From assembly GCA_011799875.1 (NCBI GenBank), contig CM022300.1, positions 110,373,201-110,437,200 on the forward strand: DNA of 64,000 nucleotides, given 5' to 3'. A program made the position numbers and the translations under genes. A model generated the notes under the pieces. The model worked only from the letters and a program-made list of their open reading frames with translations, was not told the DNA's origin and ran no database searches. Below, piece after piece: positions 44,162 through 56,592 of this stretch. The stretch's first letter is position 1. The number at the start of each line of letters is the position of its first letter. Source of the stretch: Thinopyrum elongatum (Eukaryota > Streptophyta > Magnoliopsida > Poales > Poaceae).

Positions 44162-45207
44162 ACAACGAGCTAGGCATACCATTGGAGCGAAACATAACAC
44201 AAACCCTAGATCTGAAAGATTCGGATGCGAGGAACAACTACAAACCACATCCGCACTAGAAGGGTAAAAACCTAGATCTAAGATATGTGGTAAAATCGGA
44301 GATAATTATCCATGGACGAACTCGACTCGAGAAGGAAGGAGATCCGAGTTCGAACCACACGTACCCTAGCTCAGTGATGTGCAGCAGCTATGGCGGCGCG
44401 GGGAAGAAGATGGCCCGCGGCGGCGTGGAAGGACTCCGGTGACCTCTTTCCGGCAGTTAAGCGGCGAAGGGGTCATCGGCGTCGAGCTCAAGGTGGAGCA
44501 CTGCGGTGAGGGTTGCGGCGGAGAGGAGGCGAGTAGAAAGAGAGAAAAGTTAAAGACAAGAGCGGTGCGGTTTATATAGACGAATGGAAATAACCGCACG
44601 CAAAGGACTTTTGATCGAACGGTCTCAAAGAAGAGACGATTGCGATTCAAGGGTCAGGATGGATTGGCAGTTGATGTATAACACGTGGCAACCGTCATAA
44701 AGATCATGGTCCGGACTTGGGCGGGAAACCCCAAATTTGGATAGCTTTCGCCAAAATAGATTAATGTTCAGACCGAATCTTAATCGTGGTCAAGGACATG
44801 AGATAAAGTTTCGTTCCAGATAAAATTTGAGCATTTGTAACGGATCAGCATAGATTGGAAGAGATAGAACAGAGGAAAAAATAGGGTCCTAGGCATTTCA
44901 CTCAGTCAGAAAAACACAAACACTCGAGCAAATAGCTATGAGTGAAATGCATTCGGACGAAGACAAAATCTATCGATCGAAGAGAAATTCATACGAAAGA
45001 AAATTGTGGTGGCGTGACCCACCGTATAAGAACTGTATGACCCCAAGCGTCTCACAATTATCGTGGCACCCGGTTAGTCTAGTTCTTCGTTAATGTATTC
45101 ACTCTCAGAAAGAAAATTCCACTTTGGCAAAATTTTCAGACTCTTCGAGTGTTATGCACCCATTCCTTCTAAGATGTGGAAGTGTTAGCATGGGTGCCGA
45201 GTCCAGC
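44162..45207 (-). other. Sirevirus region between pol and extra ORF
   Basis: 1 kb with no long conserved ORF on the minus strand. It contains the TATA box above and a GC-rich leader-like stretch with a short ATG frame (MTPSPLNCRKEV, stops after 36 codons). The distal part (44700-45200) is A/T-rich and non-coding. Confidence 0.5.
44571..44578 (-). promoter_or_regulatory. Strong TATA box inside the Sirevirus, upstream of the extra ORF
   Basis: The minus strand reads TATATAAA in the context CGTCTATATAAACCGC. About 30 bp downstream comes a pyrimidine-rich patch (TTAACTTTTCTCTCTTTC), as at cereal transcription starts. A donor-like GTACGT lies about 220 bp downstream (44355-44365 region). It may be an internal promoter for the extra ORF. 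Confidence 0.5.
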
Positions 45208-48200
45208 TTACTGCATGTTTGCGAAGTCTAGGATATTTAGCTCACACCGCAATGCACATAATCTTTTCTCGTCGAGAGGCTTGGTGAAAATATCAGCAAG
45301 ATTGTCTTCGGTCTTGACATGATTGATAATGATATCCTCTCGAGCAACATGATCGCGAATAAAATGGTGTCTGATGGCAATGTGCTTCGTGCGAGAATGC
45401 TGCACTGGATTATTTGCAATTTTGATGGTACTCTCATTATCACAATATAGAGGGATATGCTTGACCTTGATGCCATAATCCTTCAGTGTCTGCTTCATCC
45501 ATAATAACTGAGTGCAACAAGCGCCAACAGCAATATATTCGGCCTCAGCCATGGAAAGAGATACACAATTCTGCTTCCTTGATGACCAACAGGCCAATGA
45601 TCTACTGAGGAAATGACATGTCCCCGAAGTAGATTTCCAATCAACCAAGTCACCGGCCCAATCTGAGTCTGAATATCCAACAAGATCAAACTATGCTCCC
45701 TTAGGATACCATAAACCTAAGGTGGGGGTGTGAGCCAAATACCTCAGAATGCGCTTGATCGCTTGGTGATGCGATTCTTTCGGTGCAGCTTGATAGCGGG
45801 CACACATGCAAACACTCAACATAATGTCAGGTCTGGATGCACATAGATAAAGAAGAGATCCAATCATCGAACGATAAGCTTTCTGATCGTAATCCTTACC
45901 ATACACATCTGCATCCAGCTTACCATTCATGGGCATAGGAGTTTTATAGCCCTTCATTTTGGAATCTTGCATTTTGAACTTCTTCAGGCACTCTTTCAGA
46001 TATTTCTCCTGAGAAATGAAAATGCCATTTGCTTGTTGACGAATTTGCAATCCGAGAAAGAACTTGAGTTTGCCCATCATGGACATTTGATATTTATCGG
46101 ACATCATTTTCCCGAATTTTAAGCTGCAAGCATTGTTAGTACAACCGAAGATAATATCATCCACATAGATTTGATATACGAATAGATCATTATCAACAGC
46201 ACGAGTGAGAAGTGTTGGATCAATGGATCCTGGCTTGAATCCTTTGTCGAGCAAAAACTTCTTCAAGGTGTCATACCAAGCTCGAGGGGCTTGCTTTAGC
46301 CCATATAAAGCTTTCTTCAACCTGAAAATTTTGTTAGGAAACTCAGGGTGTTCAAAGCCAGGAGGCTGTCTAACATATACTTCATCATCTATTTCACCAT
46401 TGAGGAAAGTACTTTTCACATCCATTTGATAAAGCAGGATATCATTGTAATTTGCATAAGCGAGAAGAATGCGAATTGCCTCAAGGCGTGCAACAAGAGC
46501 ATATGTTTCACCGAAGTCAATGCCTTCTACCTGAGTGTACCCTTGAGCAACAAGTCGTGCTTTGTTTCTCACCACAATGCCATTCTCATCTTGCTTATTG
46601 CGGAAAATCCATTTTGTGCCGATGATATTGTGCTTGTTGGGATTCGGTTTGCCAACCAATTCCCACACACCATTTAATTCGAATTGCACCAACTCCTCTT
46701 GCATGGCATTCATCCAATCTGGATCATTCATGGCTTATTCATATTTGGTAGGTTCTGCCAATGAAACAAAAGAGAAACTGCCACAATAGTTAGCCAAGCG
46801 AGTGCGTGAACGAGTTGTGGGTCGATAACCTGGATTCTCAATTTCATCGAGAATTAATGAGGGATCAACTCGATTAGCCACTCGAGGATGAGCATTTTCT
46901 TCATGATGATCAATATCATTTTCATCAGTATCAGCATTTGTATCATTATTCCCTTCGGGATTGCCATTTTGATCAGCATTTGGATTTTGACTACCGTTCG
47001 GAGGAGCATTTGCTTTGGCAGTGGCTTGACGAATTCTGCTTCGAGTCATAGGAGCATCATCATCAGAGGACACAGGTGCATTTCCTTCAACAGGCTTGAC
47101 GCTCCCAATGGCCATTTGCCGAATAGCTTCAGATATCAGTGGTTCATCTATCACATTTGGCAGGTGCTCCTTTTGAGAGCCGTTAGATTCATCAAACCGC
47201 ACATTTACTGTTTCCATAACTTTCATGTGGTGAGAGTTATAGACACGATACGTATGCGAGTTTGAGCCATAACCGATAAGAAAACCTTCATGTGCCTTAG
47301 GTGCAAACTTGGAAGAATGATTCATATCAAGAATGTAACAAGGTGCACCAAAAAACACGTAGATAAGAAACATTTGGTTTCTTGCCAGTGATAAGCTCAT
47401 AAGAAGTTTTCTTAAGGAACTTGTGAAGATAAACACGATTGATAACATGACAAGCAGTGTTAATAGCATCAGCCCAGAAGCGAATGGGAGTTTTGTACTC
47501 ACTGAGCATTGTTCTCGCCATTTCAATGAGAGTTCTATTCTTTCGTTCAACAACTCCATTTTGTTGGGGAGTGTATGCAGCAGAGAACTCATGAGTAATA
47601 CCATGTTCATCAAGAAATTCAGCAATATGAGTATTTTTGAACTCTGTTCCGTTGTCACTTCTGACATGCTTAATTCGCACATCATATTCATTCTGGGCCT
47701 TCTTAGCGAAACTTTTGAAGATGTCTTGGGTGCAAGTCTAGTCTTCGAGAAAGAATACCCAAGTGTATCGAGAGAAATCATCAACAATACCAGACCATAA
47801 TGACTGCCACTGAAGCTTGCATAATTTTGAGGACCGAATCAATCCATATGAAGAATTTCTAGTGGTCTTGTAGTGGTCATAACTGTCTTGGATGAGTGAT
47901 GCTTCTTGGCTAATTTACCAGCCTCACATGTAGCACAGAGATGATTCTTGTCGAATTTTACATCAGGAATGCCACGGAGATGATTTTTCTTCACCAGGGT
48001 CTGCAAATTTCTCGTACCTGCATGACCAAGTCTTCGGTGCCATAGCCAACCTTTAGTTGCTTTTGCAAGCAAGCAAGTTTGGACTGAGGGACCCTTAGAG
48101 AAATCCACAATATAAAGATCACCCTTTCTAAATCCCTCAAAGATGAAGGAATTGTCAGAGGCCATGAAGACAATGCATTTGGATATTGAGAATAGAACTA

Positions 48201-48473
48201 ACATGCCTAAATCACATAGCTTGCCAACTGGCATAAGATTGAATCCAAGGGATTGAACAAGTAACACATGATTAATAGATTTGTCCTTGGACATAGCAAT
48301 TTTACCTAGCCCAATTACCTTTCCTTTGTTGTTGTCGCCAAAAGTGATATACTTCAGAGGAGAAGCAGTTAAGTTGGGGTCGACAAACAACGATTTGTCT
48401 CCGGTCATATGACTAGTGCATCCACTGTCCATTATCCATTCAGTGCACCCGGAGACATAGTCCTGCAGAAGAA
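45208..48473 (-). pseudogene. Sirevirus pol: protease, integrase, reverse transcriptase, RNase H
   Basis: In order: protease WIMDSGCTSHMTGD; GAG-pre-integrase GWLWHRRLGHAGTRNLQTL and CATCEAGKL; integrase with RSDNGTEFKN and QQNGVVERKNRT; a Pro/Asn/Asp-rich linker; reverse transcriptase WIFRNKQDENG, QMDVKSTFLNG and YQIYVDDIIFG; RNase H YSDSDWAGD and MAEAEYIAVGACC; end LDFANMQ. Lesions: stop after LEILHMD (47839), frameshifts around 47330 and 47690-47790, TAA after EPTKYE (about 46733) and TAG after YPKGA (45690). Each is a point or small change, so the polyprotein was probably intact until fairly recently. Confidence 0.9.
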
Positions 48474-48796
48474 TTAGGCTTTCTTAACCACCCCCATCTT
48501 TGCAGGTGGCTTCGAAACAAATGAACGAGCAGGATATGATTTCTTTTGATAAGCATAGTTGTTACTCGATGAGGTATGAGCATAATTGAAAGAATAAGCA
48601 TTGAAATTCTTTCCAGATGAATGAGCATAGTGATTGTATGTAGTATGCATATACTCATTCTGTCGAATTCTTTGTGCCTGCATGGTCAGTCGAGCAGAAA
48701 TAGGCAAAGCATCAACAGTTTTCTTAGGCACCCAAATAGCTTTCTTTGGGGGGCCATTTCTGCTATTTGGTCCAACATAGCGAGCAACAGTCTCAC
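48474..48796 (-). pseudogene. Sirevirus gag, C-terminal fragment
   Basis: Reads DGETVARYVGPNSRNGPPKK, then MQAQRIRQNEYMHTTYNHYA, an Asn/Tyr-rich stretch and FVSKPPAKMGVVKKA. It precedes pol and is cut by CACTA-B at 48800. The first few residues of the open frame (MYFFC) come from the CACTA end and do not belong to it. Nucleocapsid knuckles are not in this piece. Confidence 0.75.
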
Positions 48797-49060
48797 CATC
48801 ACTACAAAAAAAATACACTTCCGTGATGATACGTGTTTGTCACAGTAGGTCACGTTTTCTGTCATGCATGTACATCCATGACGATTTTATGATATAATCA
48901 AGATAGTCATACCTGTGCTGTCGTAGAAGTGTTCCATGACAATACCAAAATTATTATCACGGAAGTGTTCACTTCCATGACGATAAATGACGCGTCATGG
49001 AAGTGCTTTCGTCAAGGGTAACCGACACGTGGCATCCACCGTAACGGGTCGCCGTTAAGC

Positions 49061-49320
49061 TATCGAGTCCGGTTTTGGATCTGATAACCCGTTAACATCA
49101 AAGACCAATGGCGATTTTCCACGTGTAAAATTCTCATTGGCCGGAGGAAACACGTGTCAGCTCGTCATTGGGTCAGATAGGCGCCTATGATATCGAGTCC
49201 GGTTTTGGATCCGATAACCCGTTAACAGCAACGACCAATGGCGATTTTCCACGTGTAAAATTCTCATTGGCCGGAGGAAACACGTGTCAGCTCATCATTG
49301 GGTCAGATAGGCGCCTATGA
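49061..49320 (+). repeat. 130-bp tandem duplication in the CACTA-B subterminal region
   Basis: Two adjacent units, 49061-49190 and 49191-49320, start TATCGAGTCCGG and end GGCGCCTATGA, with only a handful of differences (for example GGATCTG versus GGATCCG). Confidence 0.95.
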
Positions 49321-50110
49321 TATGTCGACACGTGCGATGGCCCAACACTGGCCCATTTAGCTTACAAAGGCCGACCCATTTGACTTGGTCAAAAGCTAGC
49401 GGACCGGCCCATGAAAAGCGTGTTAACAGTCTGTTTGCATATAGCCCATTTTACGGCCCGGTAACTCACGGCCCGTTATGGCGTTCCCAAAATCGGCCCA
49501 ACAACGTCATGTGGGTCGTCCAGTATAATACCAGCACGTTTCATTTTCGGCCCATGTATGGCCCACGACGTCTTGCGGCCCATACGAGGCCTTTCGTATC
49601 TTTGGGCCCTTTAGTGGGCCGTGGTGACTCTGGCCCATAATAAACAGTAAATTTCTTTATACCCAGTAACGGCCCATGATTCACATGGGCCATTTCCAGC
49701 CCGTGTTAGCTTTCGGCCTACTAACGGCCCATACATTCTTGGGCTCCTTTCCGTCCCTCGATTACTTCCGGCCCGTTACTGGCCTGTTCCCCTAATGGGA
49801 CAAATTCGGCCCGTGGTTAGAATTGGCCCGTTTGTGTCCTGTTAACCCGTTGCGCCATTTCCAGCCCGTCCTGTATTCTGGCCCATTAATGACCCGTTAT
49901 GCCTGTGACAGAATTAAGCCTTTGCTGTCTTCTGGCCTGTTAACGGCCCGTTACTGTGCTGGCCCGATACCAATTATGCCCGTTTACGGCCCATGTCGGC
50001 CCATTTATCCGACGGCCGTAGGAGGCCCATGGATCCTACGGCCCGTAGCAGGCTCAAGGTTACCACGGTCCGTATATGGCCCATGGTTGTTGCGGCCACT
50101 AGCAAACCAA
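49321..50110. repeat. CACTA-B subterminal GGCCC-rich repeats
   Basis: Dozens of short motifs such as GGCCCAT, CGGCCCGT and GGCCCGTTA occur in both orientations at irregular spacing. Such arrays are transposase-binding regions in CACTA elements. ORFs here are by-products. Confidence 0.8.
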
Positions 50111-50422
50111 GGAAAAAGAAGACTAGGGAAATAAATAAGCCAGAAAATAACGCTAGGCTATTAAGGCGATTGCACAGATTACATCCACTGGGCATCAAAG
50201 TTCGCCACCAGTGCAAATATAGGGAACGCCCTACACTATACAAAAATGGCTTGCTGTTTTCTTCAGCCGATCGCTGCACGTTAAGAACAAATTTTGTATC
50301 GCAACAAAACAAATTACAACCATAAAACAAAAGGAAGGTTGGCATAAAAGTTAACAGTCTGGCAGATAAATGCACCACCAGAAGTTCAGAAGCTCAGTTC
50401 ATTTGACCTGACTGTTACGTTT
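50111..50422 (-). other. CACTA-B 3' untranslated region
   Basis: About 310 bp between the subterminal repeats and the last exon's stop. No ORF of note. Confidence 0.5.
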
Positions 50423-51683
50423 TCATGTTGTACTGTCCGATGGAGCACCATAACCTTCGCCTTCATTTCTCCTTGGCTCCCGAACAACATAGCAAATGTC
50501 TAATAGTCTGGTTTCAAAACCATGCATATCTTGACGACATCGAACAATGGATGTCCTTGTTTCACAAAGGGTCTCTGTTAGGGAATGGACTTGTGTCTGG
50601 AGCGCAGATATAACATTGTTTTGAGCTTGCATATCTAGATCATGAGGCAGTTTGGATGAGCTTGCCTTAACAACCAACCCAGTATTACGCAGGAACGTGC
50701 TTTTGGCACTGTTAGTGGACAGGTACTGACCCACTGCAGCAAGAGGTGACATTGCGGTTATAGTTGCCTCGTCACCTTCAGAAGGTGGCGGTTCCACCAT
50801 TTGTTCCATAGCTTGCTGAAAAGTTGAGTTTTTACATTAGTAGTACCAGAACAGAAGATATAAAGGAGGCAGCAAAACCAAACAAAGTAGCTTTGGTCTA
50901 TATATAGAACTTATTTTGGTGAACCTGTGTAAAATATTAGTTGTATTTTACTGCAAAGTACATAATAAAACCAGGTTCCAAACATATGACCATGTACCAT
51001 GGCTAATGTATTGTCTATTTCTTCACATTGTATTGACAGCTAAGGATAAAGAGACAAAGTTTATAATACGGTAAGCATAGTATGACATCATTCATATCAC
51101 AAAACAACTGAGAACAGACAAACAGGCAATTGTAACATTGTGTAGACAAGTCCAGCACGGAACTAGATTACAGATCAAGATCAAAGGAACATCACTCCTC
51201 TCTTTTAAACCTTGTAAGGTGCAATGATACGCTAAGACAATTGTGTATAAAATTGAAAAGAGTAATAGACATTGGTTGCAAACCGTGCAGTTCAATGCAC
51301 AAGTCAGAGTAAGTAGTAGTTAAAAGGCATGAGGATTAAGGACTTACAACAGTGGCTTTGACTGGTGTAGTCATGCCCTTTGTCTTGCTGGTGTGACAGT
51401 CCTTGAAGATTTCCACATCATTTGGTTCAGGTGCTTTTTGGTCCTTGCGGGCTTTCCTCTGCATTTGGAACAAGTCAATATAGATCTGATAATATGGCAC
51501 AGCGAAAAGAGTGAAACAACAACTAATTACAAGAGCCTCGCAGTGTGCAATATAGCTACGAGATCCTGTCGTTTGTTGGAATTTCACTTTCGTACGGTTG
51601 GCCTTGTTCTTTGAACAGTTCACCTACAAGAAGATAGATTTGTGAGGCACATGCGTAAATAGGAGTTCAACATGTGATCTGAT

Positions 51684-51725
<42 letters not shown>

Positions 51726-52800
51726 ATGTACTTGATACTTTGGATCAGACCAGTGTTTAACGAGGCCTCTCCAGTCTTCATCCGATATATTTTCCACTTG
51801 AGATGTTTGAGCAAGTTCACTGTTAGCCTTGCCTTCAAAGTGAGTTTTCCTCAAGTTATATTGATACTGTTGCAGAGCAGACTTGAAAACATGGGTGCAT
51901 GCTTGTCTGGTTGCATCATCTTGGCTATCCAACTTGAACCTCATCTGTTGAAAATTATGGGAGTCTCATTACCAGCAACCTAGAAAGTATGGGACAGAGC
52001 AAGACGATATTACTAATTTCCATACATAACCATACTTACAGATAAATGGTCGAGCAAGGTGTTGAACTGGGTTTCGTCTTTGTCATTCCTATACTGAATC
52101 CATGTTGGGAGGATACGTGCATGACACCTAACGGCAACCGCTGCCTCTGATACTAACTTGGCTAATTCTGTAGCATCACGTGGCCTTTTTAAACCTGCCT
52201 CAAAATGGATCTACATTCTTCCTCCTCTAGATTTAGTTAACCTATCAAGCATTATCCCTGATGTCTGTTTCCTCTTGCGCCTAGGTGCTAGTCCAACAAT
52301 GAACATAGGAAGTGTTAGTGTACATCAATCTGTGAGACTACATATAAAGAAGCATGCAACTGTAACTTGACTCCAGCAACTACCTTCTTGTTGTTGAAGC
52401 TCATAAGGTTCATCTGATCTTGCCAACTTGTCTTGTGTCAAGAGTGCTTCAGAAGTAGTGTCAGGTGGCAAGGGAGCTTGGGAACTTGCCACTAGCTGAG
52501 TTGACAAACGAGTAACTCGTGCAACTGTTGGTACTGTGGAAGGTGTTGCAACAACTAGGGCTGTCGTTTCTTGTTTGGTGGTAGCTATTAGTTTCTATTT
52601 GGATTGTTTTGTAGCTGGTGTAGCAGGGGATACCATGTTTGTGCAATTTTCTGGTGGACTTTGACCTTCTATTGCAACATCAGTACCAGCAGAATCTGCA
52701 TAATTTTTCCGCTTCCGTTTCCGTGCGTCCTGAGTACTAACACCATTCCCCGCCATTCTGTGTTCCTTCCTCTTTCTCTGTGCCATGTCAAGTCAAGCTG
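50423..52800 (-). pseudogene. CACTA-B accessory gene, 3' exons (Ptta/En/Spm transposase-like)
   Basis: Exons in transcript order: about 52786-52380 (RKRKEHRMAGNGVSTQDARK, GQSPPENCTNM); about 52310-52040 (LAPRRKRKQTSG, RDATELAKLVSEAAVAVRCH, with an in-frame TAG after SRGGRM); 51944-51735 (MRFKLDSQDDATRQACTHVF, WRGLVKHWSDPKY); 51622-51530 (CSKNKANRTKVKFQQTTGSR); about 51470-51345 (QKAPEPNDVEIFKDCHT); and 50809-50423 ending in a predicted coiled coil (NNVISALQTQVHSLTETL). KANR.K...TTGS and the W..L...W block are hallmarks of the plant Ptta/En/Spm family (TNPA-like, DNA-binding). At least one stop makes it a pseudogene. Confidence 0.75.
51684..51725 (+). repeat. (CA)n(TA)n microsatellite
   Basis: About 12 CA then 9 TA dinucleotides in an intron of the CACTA-B gene. 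Confidence 0.95.
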
Positions 52801-53326
52801 ACAAGAAAAAGGAATAAAAATTTAGTTCTTCAGAACAAATTGATGCGTGATACAGACAAACTGAACTTTGATGTTAGACAATCGCATGATAGGAGGATGT
52901 AATATGCACGAAAAATAGGACGACATGAGATAATCAGAACTATGATGTGTAAACTAAGCAAAAGGCATTTCAATAAATTAGAAACAATGCAATGGAAGGT
53001 AGACACCATATGAAAGATGCTACAAATATCGCTCTACCAAGTTAACAGTGTCTCATCATAACTAGCATTTAAACAAATGTGAAGCAGTACAAGAAATAAA
53101 TCATATGCAAGATGCAAACAACATCACACTACCAAGTTAAAGGTCTCTTGTCATTAGTGCCATTGCATATTCATAGCATTACATATTCACAGCTATGATG
53201 TGTAAACTAAGCAGAAGGCATTTCAACAAATTAGAAGCAATGAAAGCTAGACACCATATGTAAGACGCAACGAATATCACTCTACCAAGTTAAAACTGTC
53301 TCGTCATTAGTGCCATTTCAACAAAT
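52801..53326 (-). repeat. Intronic ~100-bp repeats of CACTA-B
   Basis: Several imperfect copies of a block with TGTAAACTAAGCA, CATTTCAACAAATTAGAAG, GCTAGACACCATATG and CTACCAAGTTAA. The block recurs throughout 52800-60600 as the intron component of the exon array. Confidence 0.8.
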
Positions 53327-53615
53327 TAGTAGTACAAGCTAGAACATAATGCAAGATGTAAACTATATCAGACTCCCAAGTTAAATGTGTCTTGTGAAAA
53401 GTGATTGTTGCAGGTTACACAACAGTAGTACTTTGATGTAAGAACATGGTGTGATAGACAGATATTGTATGTTCTAGAAACAGGAACACGTGTCTTATTC
53501 ACAAGTATAATGTGTAAAGTAAGCAGATGGAATTCAACAAAATTAGAAGCAATACAAGCTAGACATCATACATAACATGCAACCACATATAACAGTGCCA
53601 TGTTAGAGGGTGCAC

Positions 53616-53821
53616 CTGTGATGGTGGACTAGGGGAGACATGCTCATCATCAACACAGCTACATTGAGTGTCTATGCATGTGTTGTCTTCCAAATCTTGT
53701 TGGGGGGATGGCGGAGTAGAATCTGTAGAGGCCCTCCGTTTCAGTTGTTTGGAAGGAGCACCTTTATCCACTGCCTTGCTAATTTCCGTCCGCTTTATTG
53801 ATTTTGCATGGTCAAGTAAAA
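53616..53821 (-). pseudogene. CACTA-B type-I exon, copy 1
   Basis: 206 bp between acceptor TTCTTGTCAG and donor CAG/GTGCAC. Encodes LDHAKSIKRTEISKAVDKGA, a basic KQLKRRAS patch, STPPSPQQDLEDNTCID and VDDEHVSPSPPSQ. It starts two bases into a codon and ends on a codon boundary, so tandem copies cannot be joined to each other in frame. No known domain. Confidence 0.65.
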
Positions 53822-54071
53822 CTGACAAGAAAAAGCAATAAAATTCACTCTTCAGAACTCATTCATGCATGATACTGACAATCACTACCTTGATGTAAGG
53901 CAAACACATGATATGAGGATGGAATATGTACGAAAAACAGGAGGGCATGGCATATTCACAACTATTTGTGTAAACTAAGCAAAAGTAATTTAATCAAATT
54001 ACAAGCAATACAAGCTAGACACCGTATGCAACATGCAAGAAAATATCACACTGCCAAGCTAGAGAAAGCAC

Positions 54072-54165
54072 CTGGGATGCCGGTTTCGCTGGAAGACCGC
54101 CATCAGTCCTTGCCTTAATTTTTTCCTTCCTCTTACTTAATTTTATTGCCTTGTCAAGTCAAACC
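54072..54165 (-). pseudogene. CACTA-B type-II exon, copy 1
   Basis: Ends at donor CCCAG/GTGCTT and encodes LSKRKEKIKARTDGGLPAKP. The place of the acceptor seen in type-I exons reads TTGTGGG, so the splice site is doubtful. A second copy lies at 58532-58625. Confidence 0.5.
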
Positions 54166-54920
54166 CACAAGAAAAATGAATAAAAATTCGCTTTTCAGAA
54201 CTCATTGATGCAGGATGCAGACGAGCACTACTTTAATGTAAGGCGACCGCATGATAGGACGATTGAATGTGTAAGAAAAAAGGACAGCATTGCATATTCA
54301 CAGCTATGATGTGTAAACTAAGCAGAAGACATTTCAACAAATTAGAAGCAATGAAAGCTAGACACCATATGAAAGATGCAACGAACATCACTCTACCAAG
54401 TTAAAACTGTCTCGTCATAAGTGCCATTTCAACAAATTAGCACTGTTCAAGAATTCGGTCGATTAATCAGTTAACGGGCCAGTTAATCGCTACTCCCTGG
54501 GTGACTGGCTCGAATAGTGCCTATTCGGTGTGTTAACTGCCCAAGCCGATTAACGGGTCTCTCAGAATGATTAATCATTGTCAGATTGGTTAATCGCCTA
54601 GGCCCGTTAACTGCCGCAAACAAAGCCCAGCCATTTTGGCCCGTGACCTCCCCTCTGAAGCCCCTCCAACTCCTTAGATAGCTAGGTTTTCGTCTCCTGC
54701 CACCCCTCCCGCTTCATTCCCATCCAGCCGCGACCTGGCTGGCGGCAGGCAGGTCCTCACCGGCGCCGCGGTCCAGCAGCTCCGCCGCTTGACTGCCTGC
54801 TCTCCCTTTCCCTCCATCGACTGCTTTGGCGCCTCCGTGTTGTCCCGTGGGATCCTCTCCGTCACCCGGCCCTGTTGCTGCTGATCTCCTCCTGGCGGCT
54901 GCTTTCCTAGCAATTCCTCC

Positions 54921-55826
54921 ATGGCATCCCCGACAAGCAAGGTAGTATCCTCTTGTTCCTCCCTCTCTCTCTCACTGGATAATCTAGCATCATAGATTAG
55001 TAAATTTGTCTAGACTATAGATGTATCTGTCGAGTAGATTACAGATTTTTAGATTAGGGATGTAGATTATGTTGGCTTTTAAAATGCTTGATCAAATCAC
55101 TAGGACCCGAACACGTACATACATGTAAACTAGCTGGACAAGCAAGCACACAACTAGCTTGATTGATGAACACTAGCAAGTAGTACACACCTCTTCGTAC
55201 ACGTACTAGTAGTTTGATTGATGAATAGTGGCAAGTAGTACACACGTCTTCATGTTGGATGCGTGGCTGGTGATGGATATACCCCCTACTATTTTTCCCT
55301 TTATTTTTAGGACATCAAAATCTCCATGTTGGTGTTGACCAAATCTGAATATTATTACTTCTCACAATTTTTTAACTAGACGTCCATTTGCACTTTGTAG
55401 GTAGACGCAAAGAGGAGAAATAAACTAGATGTGGCCCGTAGGGACAATCTAGTTTATATCCAATTCAATGGAAGGATGATTGATAAAAGAAAGAAGTTAT
55501 CCTCTTCTAGTGATGTTCTTCTTGGTGAAGATGCATCACGAGCACAAGATTGGATATGTGAAGATGCATATATTGATGAGGAGAATGATCCCACTACGGG
55601 GATGCCATACAACATCATTGATGAAGAAATGGGGGCAAGCAAACCTACGGGGCCTCGTAGGAGTGCAAGAGTTAGAGAACTACATGAAGTTGAAGAATTC
55701 ATTGAGGATGATGATAATGAATCTGATCCTGAGGTAGAGGATGATGGGATTGATTATGAGTCCGATGATGATGGGGTGATGGAAACCAAAGACGGCGATG
55801 ATGATGAGGATCCCCCGCAGCCTTGA
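54921..55826 (+). CDS. Residual hAT transposase: first exon spliced to C-terminus
   Basis: Exon 1 (54921-54941) encodes MASPTSK before donor GTAGTA. The second exon starts at 55401 after acceptor TTTGTAG, in frame, with VDAKRRNKLDVARRDNLVYI, then DVLLGEDASRAQDWICED and a long Asp/Glu tail to a stop after DDDEDPPQP. Together about 148 codons without a lesion. The part from KRRNKLD to QDWI is the conserved end of plant hAT transposases, after the dimerisation region. It could give a small acidic protein without catalytic activity. Confidence 0.65.
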
Positions 55827-56592
55827 GCCATTTTCACCAACTTACCACCTATTTATTATTGCACAAGACCTTATTTTGCATGCTATTCGTGTGGCTGAAC
55901 CTTGTTACCTTGCTACCTTGGTACCTATATCTATTTGTGTGGCTGAACCTTTAGCTTGTTACCTATATTTGTGTGGCTGAACTTATGTGAACATTATTAT
56001 CTATTTGTGTTGTGAACCTTGTTATGAATTATTTGGTATTCCCTATTTGTGTGGATGTCATTTATTTATCTTTGACATGTGTGGCTACATATTGTGTTGC
56101 CGCCATTTATTTGGTATTGCTTGACATGTGTGGTTGCATAGTGTGATGCTACCTTTTATTTGGTATTCCCTATTTTTGTTTGTGTGGCTCTCATTTATCT
56201 TGAGTTCTTCACATATTGGATATTTGGATTGCATATTGTGCTGATAACCTGATATTGTGTGATTGTATGCTGACAACTTTAACTATTAATTTCAAAATTT
56301 GACATTATTTAGGTTTGGATGCACATGATTAACACTTACAGTTTTACCTCTTGTCTATGCATTTTATATGCCTGTAGTAGCATATTTTGGTGTGTGTATA
56401 TATATAGTTGGGACAACATGTGACCGTGAGTATGCTAAATACTTAAAAAAAACTAGATAAATTTTCGCAAGTTCCTATTTAACATACCGATTAATGGCCG
56501 GCCAATTAATCCAGTTAATAGGCCGATTAACCGATTAATCGTTACTCCCAACCCGACCGAGCAGTTACCAGTTACCGAGTTCTTGAACATTG
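55827..56592 (+). other. hAT-2 3' region
   Basis: Non-coding, with GTGTGGCTGAAC and related phrases repeated several times (55890-55985) and A/T-rich sequence up to the terminal repeats. Confidence 0.55.

Larger units (their letters stand above)
36468..48799 (-). mobile_element. Sirevirus-type Copia element, right part replaced by CACTA-B
   Basis: A minus-strand element: 3' LTR (36468-37734), purine tract, extra ORF (39308-38523), pol (48473-45208) and the end of gag (48796-48474). An unclassified 4.7-kb element lies within it, and CACTA-B interrupts gag at 48800, so the rest of gag, the leader and the 5' LTR are outside the window or lost. The LTR start TGTTGGTGCAATGATAGG, the AAAAAGGGGGAGA purine tract and the integrase-region motifs fit the Sirevirus (Maximus/SIRE) clade. 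Confidence 0.85.
54441..56592 (+). mobile_element. hAT-2: hAT transposon deletion derivative
   Basis: Ends CACTGTTCAAGAATTCGG and, inverted, CAATGTTCAAGAACTCGG, with 8-bp target duplication CAAATTAG (54433-54440 and 56593-56600). Subterminal regions share GATTAATC/GTTAAC-type motifs in both orientations. The 2,152-bp body keeps the first and last parts of a transposase gene on the plus strand and lacks the BED zinc finger and catalytic core. Confidence 0.92.
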
